Positions 8,281 to 15,263 of a stretch of 64,000 nt of DNA are shown here, piece by piece; the first letter of the stretch is position 1; each line of letters begins with the position of its first letter. The DNA is from Carbonactinospora thermoautotrophica (GTDB lineage Bacteria; Actinomycetota; Actinomycetes; Streptomycetales; Carbonactinosporaceae). A program made the translations under genes and the position numbers. The stretch is from assembly GCF_001543895.1 (NCBI RefSeq), contig NZ_JYIJ01000019.1, positions 1,054,001 through 1,118,000 on the forward strand, in the 5' to 3' direction. Under the pieces are notes generated by a model. The model did not search any database. It was given only the letters and a program-made list of their open reading frames with translations, and was not told where the DNA came from.

Positions 8281-8340
8281 GCACGATCGGCTATAAGATC
8301 TTCAATTGCTGATAATCAGTAAATAAGCGAACTTGCGGTA
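8281..8340. promoter_or_regulatory. AT-rich island with palindrome CTGATAATCAG
   Basis: A sharply AT-rich 60 bp in a very GC-rich region, with the perfect palindrome CTGATAATCAG at 8309-8319 and a TATAAGAT stretch at 8292-8299. It looks like an operator or promoter. No plus-strand gene follows before the 8387-8434 hairpin, so any transcript would be a short RNA of about 100 bases. That is inference. Confidence 0.35.
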
Positions 8341-8386
8341 TTTCCGGGCGCTGCCGGGAACGTCGCCGTCTCAGGTGAGCAGGCCG

Positions 8387-8434
8387 GGGCCGAACTCGGC
8401 CTTCGAGGAAATCCTTCAAGGCCGAGTTCGGCCC
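8387..8434. terminator. Long hairpin after dsrE gene
   Basis: A 23-bp stem (8387-8409 with 8412-8434) interrupted by two mismatches, with a two-base loop. It lies 36 bases beyond the stop of the minus-strand DsrE gene and could also end a plus-strand transcript from the AT-rich island. Confidence 0.75.
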
Positions 8435-8469
8435 GCGTCGCGCGGTGTCGGGAAAACCCGGGCGCCAGC

Positions 8470-8832
8470 TCAGTACACGAGAGCCTGGGTGCCCTCAGCC
8501 ATAACCTCCTGCACGAACACCTGCGCGCCCGCGATCCGCACGCCCTCGATGACGTCCTCCTGCTTGATCCCGCGTCGGGCCGCGCACTGCGAGCACAGCG
8601 TCACGCGGCCTCCGGCCAGGATCGACTCCAGCAGGTCCGGCAGTGGAGCGGCCTCGGCCAGCGAGAACTCGGCCGCCCGGCCGGGCAGCGCGTACCAGGC
8701 CGACTCCCCGGTGAGCCAAAGCGACACCCGGGCTCCGCTGGCCACCGCGACGGCGGCGACGGTGAACGCCTGCGAGCAGCGTTCGGGTGCGTCCATGCCC
8801 GCGGTGACCTTGACCACCAATGACTGCGCCAT
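8470..8832 (-). CDS. DsrE-family protein
   Basis: A 120-residue cytoplasmic protein of the DsrE/DsrF-like family, small sulfur-relay proteins that form oligomers. The start MAQSLVVKVTAGMDAPERC is followed by an alpha/beta fold with VSLWLTGES and the cysteine pair LCSQCAARRG. The latter is where DsrE-type proteins carry their reactive cysteines. The ATG at 8832 is chosen because GGAGG sits six bases upstream; the longer reading frame begins before the ribosome site. It is alone on this strand with a strong terminator. The substrate is unknown. Confidence 0.8.
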   Translation of the reverse strand: MAQSLVVKVTAGMDAPERCSQAFTVAAVAVASGARVSLWLTGESAWYALPGRAAEFSLAEAAPLPDLLESILAGGRVTLCSQCAARRGIKQEDVIEGVRIAGAQVFVQEVMAEGTQALVY

Positions 8833-8932
8833 CAGTCCTCCTACGTGGCCCACCTCACTCAGAACCTGTCCAAGCCTCGCACTAGACTCGATGCCGTCCC
8901 AATGCCCTTCAGCTAGCAGGAGCGCCCCGGAA

Positions 8933-9034
8933 GTGTTGGAGATCTTCTACACCGCGCTGCTCGCCGTGGCGTTCATCGCGGTCGTCTGGTTCTCCGGGCT
9001 CGTCGTGTACAAGCTCTTCAAGGGCCAGAGCTGA
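8933..9034 (+). CDS. 33-residue single-pass membrane peptide
   Basis: A very short ORF starting at GTG 8933 with AGGAG ten bases before it. The peptide begins with LEIFYTALLAVAFIAVVW, which is a membrane helix, and ends in YKLFKGQS, a basic cytoplasmic tail. Such conserved tiny membrane proteins sit before the nitrobindin gene in related actinomycetes; no function is known. The stop is 12 bases before the next start, so the two genes are probably co-transcribed. Confidence 0.65.
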   Translation: MLEIFYTALLAVAFIAVVWFSGLVVYKLFKGQS

Positions 9035-9046
9035 GCCGTACTCGCC

Positions 9047-9577
9047 GTGTTCGAGATTTCCCAGGACTTGCACCCCGACCTCATGCCGCTCGCCTGGCTG
9101 GTCGGCAAGTGGGAAGGCGAGGGGGTGGGCGGTTACCCCACCCTCGACGAGGATTTCCGGTTCGCCCAGGAGATCGAGTTCTCCCACAACGGCAAGCCGT
9201 TCCTCGCGTACACGTCGCGTACCTGGCTGCTCGACGAGGAGAACAACCGGGTACGGCCGCTGGCCAGCGAGACCGGGTACTGGCGCCCCCGCCCGAACCG
9301 CGAGGTGGAGGTGCTGCTCGCCCATCCGACCGGCTTCGTGGAAGTCTGGGTCGGCCGGGTCACGGGCGCGAAGATCGAGCTGCGCACCGACGTGGTCGCC
9401 CGCACCGAGTCGGCCAAGGAGGTCAACGCCGGCCACCGGCTGTACGGGCTGGTGGAGGGCGACCTGCTGTGGGCGTACGACATGGCCGCGATGGGGCAGC
9501 CGCTGCAGGCGCACGTGTCCGCCCGGCTGCGGCGGGTGCGCGTTGGTGAGGAACCCGGCGATTCCGAAAACGCCTAA
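9047..9577 (+). CDS. Nitrobindin / FABP-like heme-binding protein (DUF1794)
   Basis: A 176-residue beta-barrel protein of the THAP4/nitrobindin family, which binds ferric heme and nitric oxide or peroxynitrite. It shows the family signature GKWEGEG near residues 24-30 and the closing strands YDMAAMGQPLQAHVSARL. The GTG start at 9047 agrees with MFEISQDLHPDLMPLAWLVG, the conserved opening of the family. It is followed after nine bases by the Fur-family regulator. Length is normal for the family. Confidence 0.85.
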   Translation: MFEISQDLHPDLMPLAWLVGKWEGEGVGGYPTLDEDFRFAQEIEFSHNGKPFLAYTSRTWLLDEENNRVRPLASETGYWRPRPNREVEVLLAHPTGFVEVWVGRVTGAKIELRTDVVARTESAKEVNAGHRLYGLVEGDLLWAYDMAAMGQPLQAHVSARLRRVRVGEEPGDSENA

Positions 9578-9580
9578 ACT
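9575..9580 (+). promoter_or_regulatory. Putative -10 element of nur/fur, leaderless start
   Basis: TAAACT ends six bases before the GTG start of the Fur-family gene, so transcription would begin at or next to the start codon. The -35 region is weak. Confidence 0.4.
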
Positions 9581-9586
9581 CTCGGC

Positions 9587-10015
9587 GTGGGCAATGACTG
9601 GCAGAGCGCGTTGCGCGCCAAGGGCTACCGGCTGACGCCGCAGCGCCAGCTCGTCCTGGAAGCGGTCACCAAGCTCGAGCACGCGACGCCGGACGAAATC
9701 TGCAACGAGGTCCGCAAGACCGCGAGCAGCATCAACATCTCCACCGTGTACCGCACGCTGGAGCTGCTCGAGGAGCTCGGGCTGGTCACGCATACACATC
9801 TCGGTCACGGCTCGCCCACGTACCACGCCGCCAACCTTCCCGAGCATCTGCACCTGGTCTGCCGTGACTGTGGGAAGGTCACCGAGACCGACGTGGACGT
9901 CGCGAACGAGCTGATCGCACGGCTGACTGAAAAACACGGCTTTGAACCCGATGTCCGCCATTTCTCGATTTTCGGACGATGTGCGGAATGCTCGGCAAAA
10001 CGTCGCCGATCTTGA
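9587..10015 (+). CDS. nur: Fur-family metalloregulator, Nur-like
   Basis: A 142-residue Fur-family repressor. The winged helix carries INISTVYRTLELLEELGLV and the opening KGYRLTPQRQLVLEAV is characteristic. The dimer domain has the metal-binding HLHLVCRDCGK (H87, H89, C92, C95) and a second pair CAEC near the end. Sequence and position, right after nitrobindin, match Nur, the nickel-responsive regulator of Streptomyces. By my recollection one of Nur's nickel ligands (H86 there) corresponds to P85 here, so the sensed metal may differ. The GTG start is close behind a -10-like TAAACT. The stretch after it is AT-rich and ends in an IS5-family insertion. Confidence 0.8.
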   Translation: MGNDWQSALRAKGYRLTPQRQLVLEAVTKLEHATPDEICNEVRKTASSINISTVYRTLELLEELGLVTHTHLGHGSPTYHAANLPEHLHLVCRDCGKVTETDVDVANELIARLTEKHGFEPDVRHFSIFGRCAECSAKRRRS

Positions 10016-10137
10016 ATCGCATTGTCGCGATCTTGATTATCCTAAGATAGTTCTAAAACCCTTAAGATCATTTTCAATTGGTCCCGGCGTGGGCTTTCTA
10101 TTGACCATCGACTCGGGTTATGGTGCCGCTCGACCTA

Positions 10138-11025
10138 AAGGCTGTCACGTAACTGGTCTTCTGGGTTGCGTGCGATGCTGGCCGGCGCCTGCTCCGATCA
10201 ACCAGTGAGGGCGAGGTTGTGCAGGAAGGCGATGCCGGCGGCGGTGTCGCGCAGGGTATGGGCCTTGCGCCGGTAATCGCGCAGGATCTTCCAACACTTC
10301 ATCCTCGCCAGGGTGTGCTCGATCCGAGCCCGGACGCTGCGATGGACCGCGTTGAGCTCCTCCTGCCACTCCGGCAGGGGCGTGCCGTCCCGGGGCCTAC
10401 GGTAGGGGATGATCACGCCCGGGTTGCCCTGATAGCCCCCGTCGGCCATGACAGGCCTGCCAGCCAGGACCTGGTCAATGCCGGACTCGCGGTAGGCCCG
10501 GCAGTCGTTGCGGTTGCCCGGCTGGGGGTCCCCGACGGCGACGACCAGGCGGGTGTCGGCGTCGATCGCGACCTGGAGGTTGGTCGAGTACCGGTAGTTC
10601 TTGCTGCGCTCCGCCAGACGGCGATCCCGGGTGGGCACCAGGGTGCCGTCCACGATGCACACCTGATCGACGCTGCGGCGCCGGGCCGGGGCCAGGGCCA
10701 GCAGCGGCCCCACCGTCTCCACGACCCGGTGCGCCGCGGCATGGGAGATCCCGAACAGCGGGCCGACCTGCCGCAACGTCAGGTTCGTGCGCCAGTACAC
10801 CGCGACCAGCAACACCCGATCCGCCAGACACAATCGCCACGGCCGGCAGGCGCGACCGTCGGCGATCCTGTCCCCGCCCCGCTCGGCCACGGTACGCACC
10901 AGCTTGCGGAACTGCCGGGGTGTCAACCCGGTGAACGGAGTGATCCACCCCGCCTGAGCAGCAGAGATCACCTGACCCATACCCCGACCAACGGCCGACA
11001 CCGCCCCGAGTTACGAGACAACCTT
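10138..11025 (-). mobile_element. IS5-family insertion sequence, complete
   Basis: An 888-bp element with terminal inverted repeats of about 17 bp: AAGGCTGTCACGTAACT at the left and the inverse of AGTTACGAGACAACCTT at the right, two mismatches. TA flanks both ends (10136-10137 and 11026-11027); the outermost bases are symmetric, so the duplication size cannot be fixed. It carries one intact transposase on the minus strand. It lies between nur and the CAP-domain gene, in the AT-rich promoter-like region. Confidence 0.85.
10198..11001 (-). CDS. IS5-family transposase
   Basis: A 267-residue DDE transposase. The N-terminal DDE_4-type helix-turn-helix includes TLRQVGPLFGISHAAAHRVV. The acidic triad falls in IVDGTLVPT, MADGGYQG and RARIEHTLARMK, and the IS5 mark RRK follows near the end. 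No frameshift or stop interrupts it, so it could be active. It fills nearly the whole element, ending 60 bases from the left inverted repeat. Confidence 0.92.
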   Translation of the reverse strand: MSAVGRGMGQVISAAQAGWITPFTGLTPRQFRKLVRTVAERGGDRIADGRACRPWRLCLADRVLLVAVYWRTNLTLRQVGPLFGISHAAAHRVVETVGPLLALAPARRRSVDQVCIVDGTLVPTRDRRLAERSKNYRYSTNLQVAIDADTRLVVAVGDPQPGNRNDCRAYRESGIDQVLAGRPVMADGGYQGNPGVIIPYRRPRDGTPLPEWQEELNAVHRSVRARIEHTLARMKCWKILRDYRRKAHTLRDTAAGIAFLHNLALTG

Positions 11026-11053
11026 TAGCACATCCACGACCTAAGGGAGTGTC

Positions 11054-11947
11054 TTGAGCGGGCGACATCGAAAGCGAGCGTGGAGGTTCGAAAAGCAGCA
11101 GCCGGTGAATCAGCGAAAGCGACGGAAGAACGTTTCGCTGGTATGCGGCGCATTCGCGTTGGTGATTATGAGTTCGCTGCTCGCGTTCGACATCGTTGGA
11201 CTGGGCCCGAGCGCCCATGCGGGGGTGCGGGCCTCACTTCCGTTCCTCGGCGACGAGGAGCTCTTCGGAGGCAAGGAGTTCGAAGGCGGGGAGTTCCTCG
11301 GGGACAAGGATCAGATCATCAGGGAGGCGGCCAGCCGTAGCGGCGTCCGGATCCCGGACAGGGTCATCCCATCGGTCCCGGCGACCCCGAAGTACACCCC
11401 GACCCGGAAGCCGAGGCCCACGGCGACCGCCACACCGACCAAGAAGCCGGCGAAGACTCCGCGGTGGAAGCGGTGGAAGCATCGGAAGCATCACAGGCCC
11501 AGCACGCGGCCGATGCCCGTCCCGTCGCCGACCCGGCCGGGCACCCCGGCGCCGACCGACCAGGCCACGGGACTCGAACGCGAGGTCTGGCGCCTGATCA
11601 ACGCCGCACGCACTGAGCGCGGCTGCGCGGCGCTGCGCTACGACTCCCGCATTGCCCGGGCCGCTCGGCTGCACAGCCAGGACATGGCCAGGAACGGGTA
11701 CTTCGAGCACGACTCGCTCGACGGCCGTTCCCCGTGGGACCGGATGCGTGCCCAGGGGTATGACGCGCCCGGCGCCGAGAACATCGCCGCCGGCCAGCGC
11801 ACCCCGCAGGAGGCGGTTCGGGCCTGGATGAACAGCTCCGGGCACCGTGCCAACATCCTCGACTGTGACCTGAAGGCCACCGGGGTCGGTGTCGCGTTCG
11901 GTGGCAGGTATGGGATCTACTGGACGCAGGACTTCGGTCGCGAGTGA
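11054..11947 (+). CDS. Exported CAP-domain (SCP/PR1) protein
   Basis: A 297-residue protein with a basic N-terminus (SGRHRKRAWRF), one membrane segment at about 28-47, a charged and then proline/threonine-rich linker (PTRKPRPTATATPTKKP) to about residue 170, and a C-terminal CAP domain. The CAP signatures are HSQDMARNGYFEHDS, GAENIAAGQRTPQEAV and SSGHRANILDCD. Bacterial CAP proteins are extracellular, with proposed roles in the cell wall or during development. The TTG start at 11054 is supported by AGGGAG five bases before it. The IS5 element ends 28 bases upstream, so the original promoter has been displaced or replaced. Confidence 0.88.
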   Translation: MSGRHRKRAWRFEKQQPVNQRKRRKNVSLVCGAFALVIMSSLLAFDIVGLGPSAHAGVRASLPFLGDEELFGGKEFEGGEFLGDKDQIIREAASRSGVRIPDRVIPSVPATPKYTPTRKPRPTATATPTKKPAKTPRWKRWKHRKHHRPSTRPMPVPSPTRPGTPAPTDQATGLEREVWRLINAARTERGCAALRYDSRIARAARLHSQDMARNGYFEHDSLDGRSPWDRMRAQGYDAPGAENIAAGQRTPQEAVRAWMNSSGHRANILDCDLKATGVGVAFGGRYGIYWTQDFGRE

Positions 11948-11984
11948 TCCCGCCGGAGCCGGCTGACCGCGAGCTGGTTCCACG

Positions 11985-12018
11985 GTGTGCGTGCCGTCAC
12001 ACGTGACGGCACGCACAC
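11985..12018 (+). terminator. Terminator of the CAP-domain gene
   Basis: Perfect 16-bp inverted repeat (11985-12000 with 12003-12018) and a two-base loop, 37 bases after the stop. Confidence 0.8.
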
Positions 12019-12063
12019 TCGGCTTTCCGATCCACGGCCGACTCGTCCGGCGGTCATCCGCCA

Positions 12064-12069
12064 TAGGCT
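12064..12069 (+). promoter_or_regulatory. Putative -10 element of ygfZ, leaderless start
   Basis: TAGGCT ends six bases before the GTG start codon at 12076. The same hexamer at a similar distance precedes the phosphoglycerate mutase gene. Confidence 0.4.
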
Positions 12070-12075
12070 GGGAGC

Positions 12076-13029
12076 GTGGCGAACTCCTACCGAAGCCCCT
12101 TGCTCGACCTGCCCGGGGCGGTGCCCGGTGAGCCGCCGGACGAGGGCGTGGCCCTGCACTACGGAGACCCCTTCGCCGAGCAGCGGCGGCTGGAGTCCGG
12201 GGTCGGCTACGTCGACCTGTCGCACCGCGAGGTCGTCCGGGTCAGCGGTCCCGACCGGCTGTCTTGGCTGCACTCGCTGACCACGCAGCATCTGACTGAG
12301 CTGCCGCCCGGCCAGGCCACCGAGGCGCTCGTGCTCAGCCCGCACGGGCACATCGAGCACGCGCTCTACCTGGTCGACGACGGCGAGGCGACCTGGATGC
12401 ATGTGGAGCCCGGCACCGCGGCCGATCTCGTGTCCTTCCTCGACAAGATGCGATTCATGCTCCGCGTCGAGGTCGCCGACGTGACCGCGGAGTGGGCGCT
12501 CATCTGGGAGCCGGTGCGCGAGCCCGTACCGGGACGCCTCACCCGGGTCACCGACCACGGTCGGGACGTGTTCCTGCCCCGGGGTGAGCTGGCCGAGTAC
12601 GGCCGCACGCACGAACATCCCGCCGGCATGTGGGCGTACGAGGCGTTGCGCATCGCCCGGCACCAGCCGCGGCTGAGGTTCGAGACCGACCACCGGACCA
12701 TCCCGCACGAAGCTGGCTGGATCGACCGGGCCGTGCACCTGGACAAGGGCTGCTACCGAGGCCAGGAGACCGTGGCTCGGGTGCACTTCCGCGGCCGTCC
12801 GCCGCGCCGGCTGGTGTTCCTGCACCTGGACGGCAGCGTCGAGACCCTGCCCCCGCACGGCGCCCCCGTGGAGTACGAGGGTCGCCAGGTCGGCTTCGTC
12901 ACCTCCTCGGCGCGCCACTACGAGCTGGGCCCCATCGCGCTCGCCCTGATCAAGCGGAACACCCCGATCGAGGTGCCGCTGCTGGCCGGCGGCGTCGCCG
13001 CGAGCCAGGAGGTCATCGTTCCGGCCTGA
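12076..13029 (+). CDS. ygfZ: YgfZ-family folate-binding iron-sulfur protein
   Basis: A 317-residue GcvT-like protein that assists maintenance of iron-sulfur enzymes with tetrahydrofolate. The diagnostic motif KGCYRGQETVAR is present near residues 225-236, with the conserved cysteine. Upstream, the GcvT-like fold shows VRVSGPDRLSWLHSLTTQ. The GTG start begins MANSYRSPLLDLPGAV, the usual opening in related actinobacteria. No ribosome site is seen; a -10-like TAGGCT six bases before suggests leaderless translation. A hairpin closes the gene. Confidence 0.88.
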   Translation: MANSYRSPLLDLPGAVPGEPPDEGVALHYGDPFAEQRRLESGVGYVDLSHREVVRVSGPDRLSWLHSLTTQHLTELPPGQATEALVLSPHGHIEHALYLVDDGEATWMHVEPGTAADLVSFLDKMRFMLRVEVADVTAEWALIWEPVREPVPGRLTRVTDHGRDVFLPRGELAEYGRTHEHPAGMWAYEALRIARHQPRLRFETDHRTIPHEAGWIDRAVHLDKGCYRGQETVARVHFRGRPPRRLVFLHLDGSVETLPPHGAPVEYEGRQVGFVTSSARHYELGPIALALIKRNTPIEVPLLAGGVAASQEVIVPA

Positions 13030-13032
13030 GGC

Positions 13033-13068
13033 GTGACGGGCTCCGGGCGTCCGCCTGGAGCCCGTCAC
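13033..13068 (+). terminator. Terminator of ygfZ
   Basis: 12-bp inverted repeat GTGACGGGCTCC with GGAGCCCGTCAC, starting three bases after the stop codon. Confidence 0.75.
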
Positions 13069-13168
13069 CGAGCCGGCTCCGTCTGCGGACGCTCAGCGGG
13101 CACGTGAGGTGACGCCGGCTCATCGTCGCGGGGCAGGGGGTCCGGCCGGGAGAACCGCGCACCGCTTC

Positions 13169-13594
13169 CTACACCTCCAGGATCAGCGTCACCGGACCGT
13201 CGTTCACGAGGGAGACGAGCATGTGGGCCCCGAACTGGCCGGTCTCCACGTGCGCGCCGCGTCGGCGCAGGGCCTCGACCACGGCGTTGACGAGCGGCTC
13301 GGCGACCGGGCCGGGAGCGGCTGCATGCCAGGTGGGCCGGCGGCCCTTCCGGGCGTCACCGTAAAGCGTGAACTGGCTGATTATCAGCAGCGGGGCGTTC
13401 AGCTCGGCGCAAGACTTCTCATCGTCCAGGAGACGCAGGTTCCACAGCTTCTCCGCCAGTCGATCGGCTTTTTCCGGGGTGTCGTCATGCGTGACGCCGA
13501 CCAGGACGAGCAGGCCCGGGCCCTTGATCTCGCCCACGGTCCGGCCGCTGACCTTGACGCTCGCTTCGGTCACCCGCTGTACAACTGCGCGCAT
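13169..13594 (-). CDS. dtd: D-aminoacyl-tRNA deacylase
   Basis: Homodimeric cytoplasmic enzyme of 141 residues that removes D-amino acids (and glycine) mischarged on tRNA. The start [15 protein letters not shown] is typical. The two catalytic signatures are [15 protein letters not shown] and the cross-subunit proline segment [10 protein letters not shown], where GP follows the family rule. The start at 13594 is fixed by the conserved opening. It is divergent from the BKACE gene, with only 51 bases between them. Confidence 0.93.
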   Translation of the reverse strand: MRAVVQRVTEASVKVSGRTVGEIKGPGLLVLVGVTHDDTPEKADRLAEKLWNLRLLDDEKSCAELNAPLLIISQFTLYGDARKGRRPTWHAAAPGPVAEPLVNAVVEALRRRGAHVETGQFGAHMLVSLVNDGPVTLILEV

Positions 13595-13645
13595 GCAGGG
13601 CATTCTGCCGAGGGCAGCAGACGAAGTCGCGACAGGGTGCAGGGC

Positions 13646-14530
13646 ATGGCTACGGCAAGCACGATGATCACCCTGGCTCCCACCGGCGCCGAGACGGTCA
13701 AGGCGGACGCCCCCGCTCTTCCGGTGACGTTGGAGGAGCTGGTCAAGACCGCGAAGGCCGCTCAGGCCGCCGGGGCAGCGCTCATCCACGTCCACATCCG
13801 GGACGAGAAGTACGAGCCGACGCTGGACCTGGGGCGGCTCAAGGAGACCGTGGCGGCGCTGCGCGAGGAGACCGACCTGATCGTGCAGCTGTCCACGGGC
13901 GGCGCGGTGACCGACCCGTACGAGGACCGGCTGCGGGTGCTCGACGCCCTGCCGGACAGTTGCTCTCTTACCTGCGGCACGGTCAACTTCGGCCATGACG
14001 TGTTCATGAACCCCTGGCCGTTCATGGTCGAGCTCTACCAGAAGACCCAGGAGCTCGAGGTCGTGCCCGAGTTCGAGCTGTTCGACCTGGGGCACATCGC
14101 CGCGTTGCACCGGCTGCTGGACGAGTACGGGCTCCCGTACGGCGGCAAGATCCACTGTGACCTGGTCATGGGTGTGCCGGGCGGCATGCCGGGAGATGCT
14201 CGGACGCTGGTCGCCGCGGTGCAGGCGCTGCCCGAGGGCGCCAGCTGGTCGGCCACCGGGATCGGCCGGACCACACTGCCGGTCATGCTCGCCGCGCTGT
14301 CGGTCGGCGGCCACCTGCGGGTCGGCATGGAGGACACGCTCACGTACGCGAAGGGCGAGCCGGTGCGGGACAACCTGCAGCTCGTGGAGCGGGCAGCCAA
14401 GCTCGCGACCCTGGCCCAACGGCCTCCTATGCCGATCGAGGAGGCGCGTGCCATGCTCGCGGTGAAGGAGCGCCGGCCCGGCAAGGTGGGTCCTGTTCAC
14501 GGTTCGCGGCGCTCGGGACAGGGCCCCTGA
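13646..14530 (+). CDS. BKACE-family beta-keto acid cleavage enzyme (DUF849)
   Basis: A 294-residue TIM-barrel enzyme of the BKACE family, which condenses a beta-keto acid with acetyl-CoA and splits it into acetoacetate and a CoA ester; the prototype is the Kce enzyme of lysine fermentation. Zinc-site and family motifs visible are [29 protein letters not shown] and [11 protein letters not shown]. The substrate specificity cannot be read from sequence. The C-terminal 25 residues are basic and run past the domain. ATG 13646 matches the family start. It is the only such enzyme here and is followed by rsiG with a 77-base gap. Confidence 0.85.
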   Translation: MATASTMITLAPTGAETVKADAPALPVTLEELVKTAKAAQAAGAALIHVHIRDEKYEPTLDLGRLKETVAALREETDLIVQLSTGGAVTDPYEDRLRVLDALPDSCSLTCGTVNFGHDVFMNPWPFMVELYQKTQELEVVPEFELFDLGHIAALHRLLDEYGLPYGGKIHCDLVMGVPGGMPGDARTLVAAVQALPEGASWSATGIGRTTLPVMLAALSVGGHLRVGMEDTLTYAKGEPVRDNLQLVERAAKLATLAQRPPMPIEEARAMLAVKERRPGKVGPVHGSRRSGQGP

Positions 14531-14607
14531 CGAGGCTGGCGACGGGACCGCTGACCCGGCTACGGACAAGGCGACCGACTAGACAGAACCGACTAGACAG
14601 ACGAGGA

Positions 14608-15162
14608 ATGATGACCGATCCGGTTCGAGGAGGGCGCCGACGCCTCGACCGCGTACTCTCCGAGGACTACCTGGAAGGGCTTGAGTCCCTACCGCTCGAA
14701 GAGGTGCGTCGGCTTCGGTTGGAGGCCCAGCAGGAGGAAGCCGATCTCTCGTACATCCGGCGTCTTCTGCAGGGTCGGATCGACATCGTGCGGGCCGAAC
14801 TGGTCCGCCGCGGAAAGGAGGGGGAGCACGGCAGCGTCGTCGACCAGCTGCCGGAGATCCTCGCTGACGACCAGCCGCTCCGGTCGAGCTCCGCGCGGCA
14901 CATCACCGTGCAGCCCTCCCGCGTGGACGAGCACCGGCGCGAGGTGGAGAAGCTCGTCGCCGACGTCGGCATCTCCGACGTGACCTCGCAGTCCGACGAC
15001 CAACTGCGGGCCGCGCTGGAGGTGCTCGCCCAGCACGAGCGCCGGGTTTCGCGCACCCGCCAGGCGGTCCAGCGGGTGACCGACGCGTGCAACGCGGAGA
15101 TCGCTCGGCGCTACCGCGACGGCGAGGCCAGCGTGGACGATCTGCTCCGCGATCCGTCCTGA
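14608..15162 (+). CDS. rsiG: RsiG, c-di-GMP-binding anti-sigma factor for WhiG
   Basis: A 184-residue, largely helical protein. Both copies of the c-di-GMP-binding motif E-x3-S-x2-R-x3-Q-x3-D are present and complete: E44, S48, R51, Q55, D59 and E144, S148, R151, Q155, D159. In Streptomyces, RsiG with c-di-GMP holds the sporulation sigma factor WhiG inactive, so sporulation is tied to second-messenger level. Conservation of all ten residues suggests the same control here and therefore a differentiating life style. GAGGA precedes the tandem ATGs (14608 and 14611). WhiG is not in the window. Confidence 0.9.
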   Translation: MMTDPVRGGRRRLDRVLSEDYLEGLESLPLEEVRRLRLEAQQEEADLSYIRRLLQGRIDIVRAELVRRGKEGEHGSVVDQLPEILADDQPLRSSSARHITVQPSRVDEHRREVEKLVADVGISDVTSQSDDQLRAALEVLAQHERRVSRTRQAVQRVTDACNAEIARRYRDGEASVDDLLRDPS

Positions 15163-15263
15163 CCAGGAGGTTCGCCTTTGGCGGGTGTGGCCTTGGCGGC
15201 AACCCGAGGAACGGCGCGACCAGGAAGTTTACGGCCGGACACCGCAGGTCGATACTCCCCGCC

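Larger units (their letters stand above)
7085..8386. other. Gene-free 1.3 kb holding one copy of the TTNTCCACA element
   Basis: The open frames here are arginine-, proline- and glycine-rich, lack ribosome sites and resemble no family I know, so I see no gene. The stretch contains the minus-strand TTNTCCACA element (7557-7678), two further degenerate copies of the box near 7773-7806, and a low-GC island at 8281-8340. It may be decayed sequence, a regulatory RNA region or a binding region. Confidence 0.6.
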
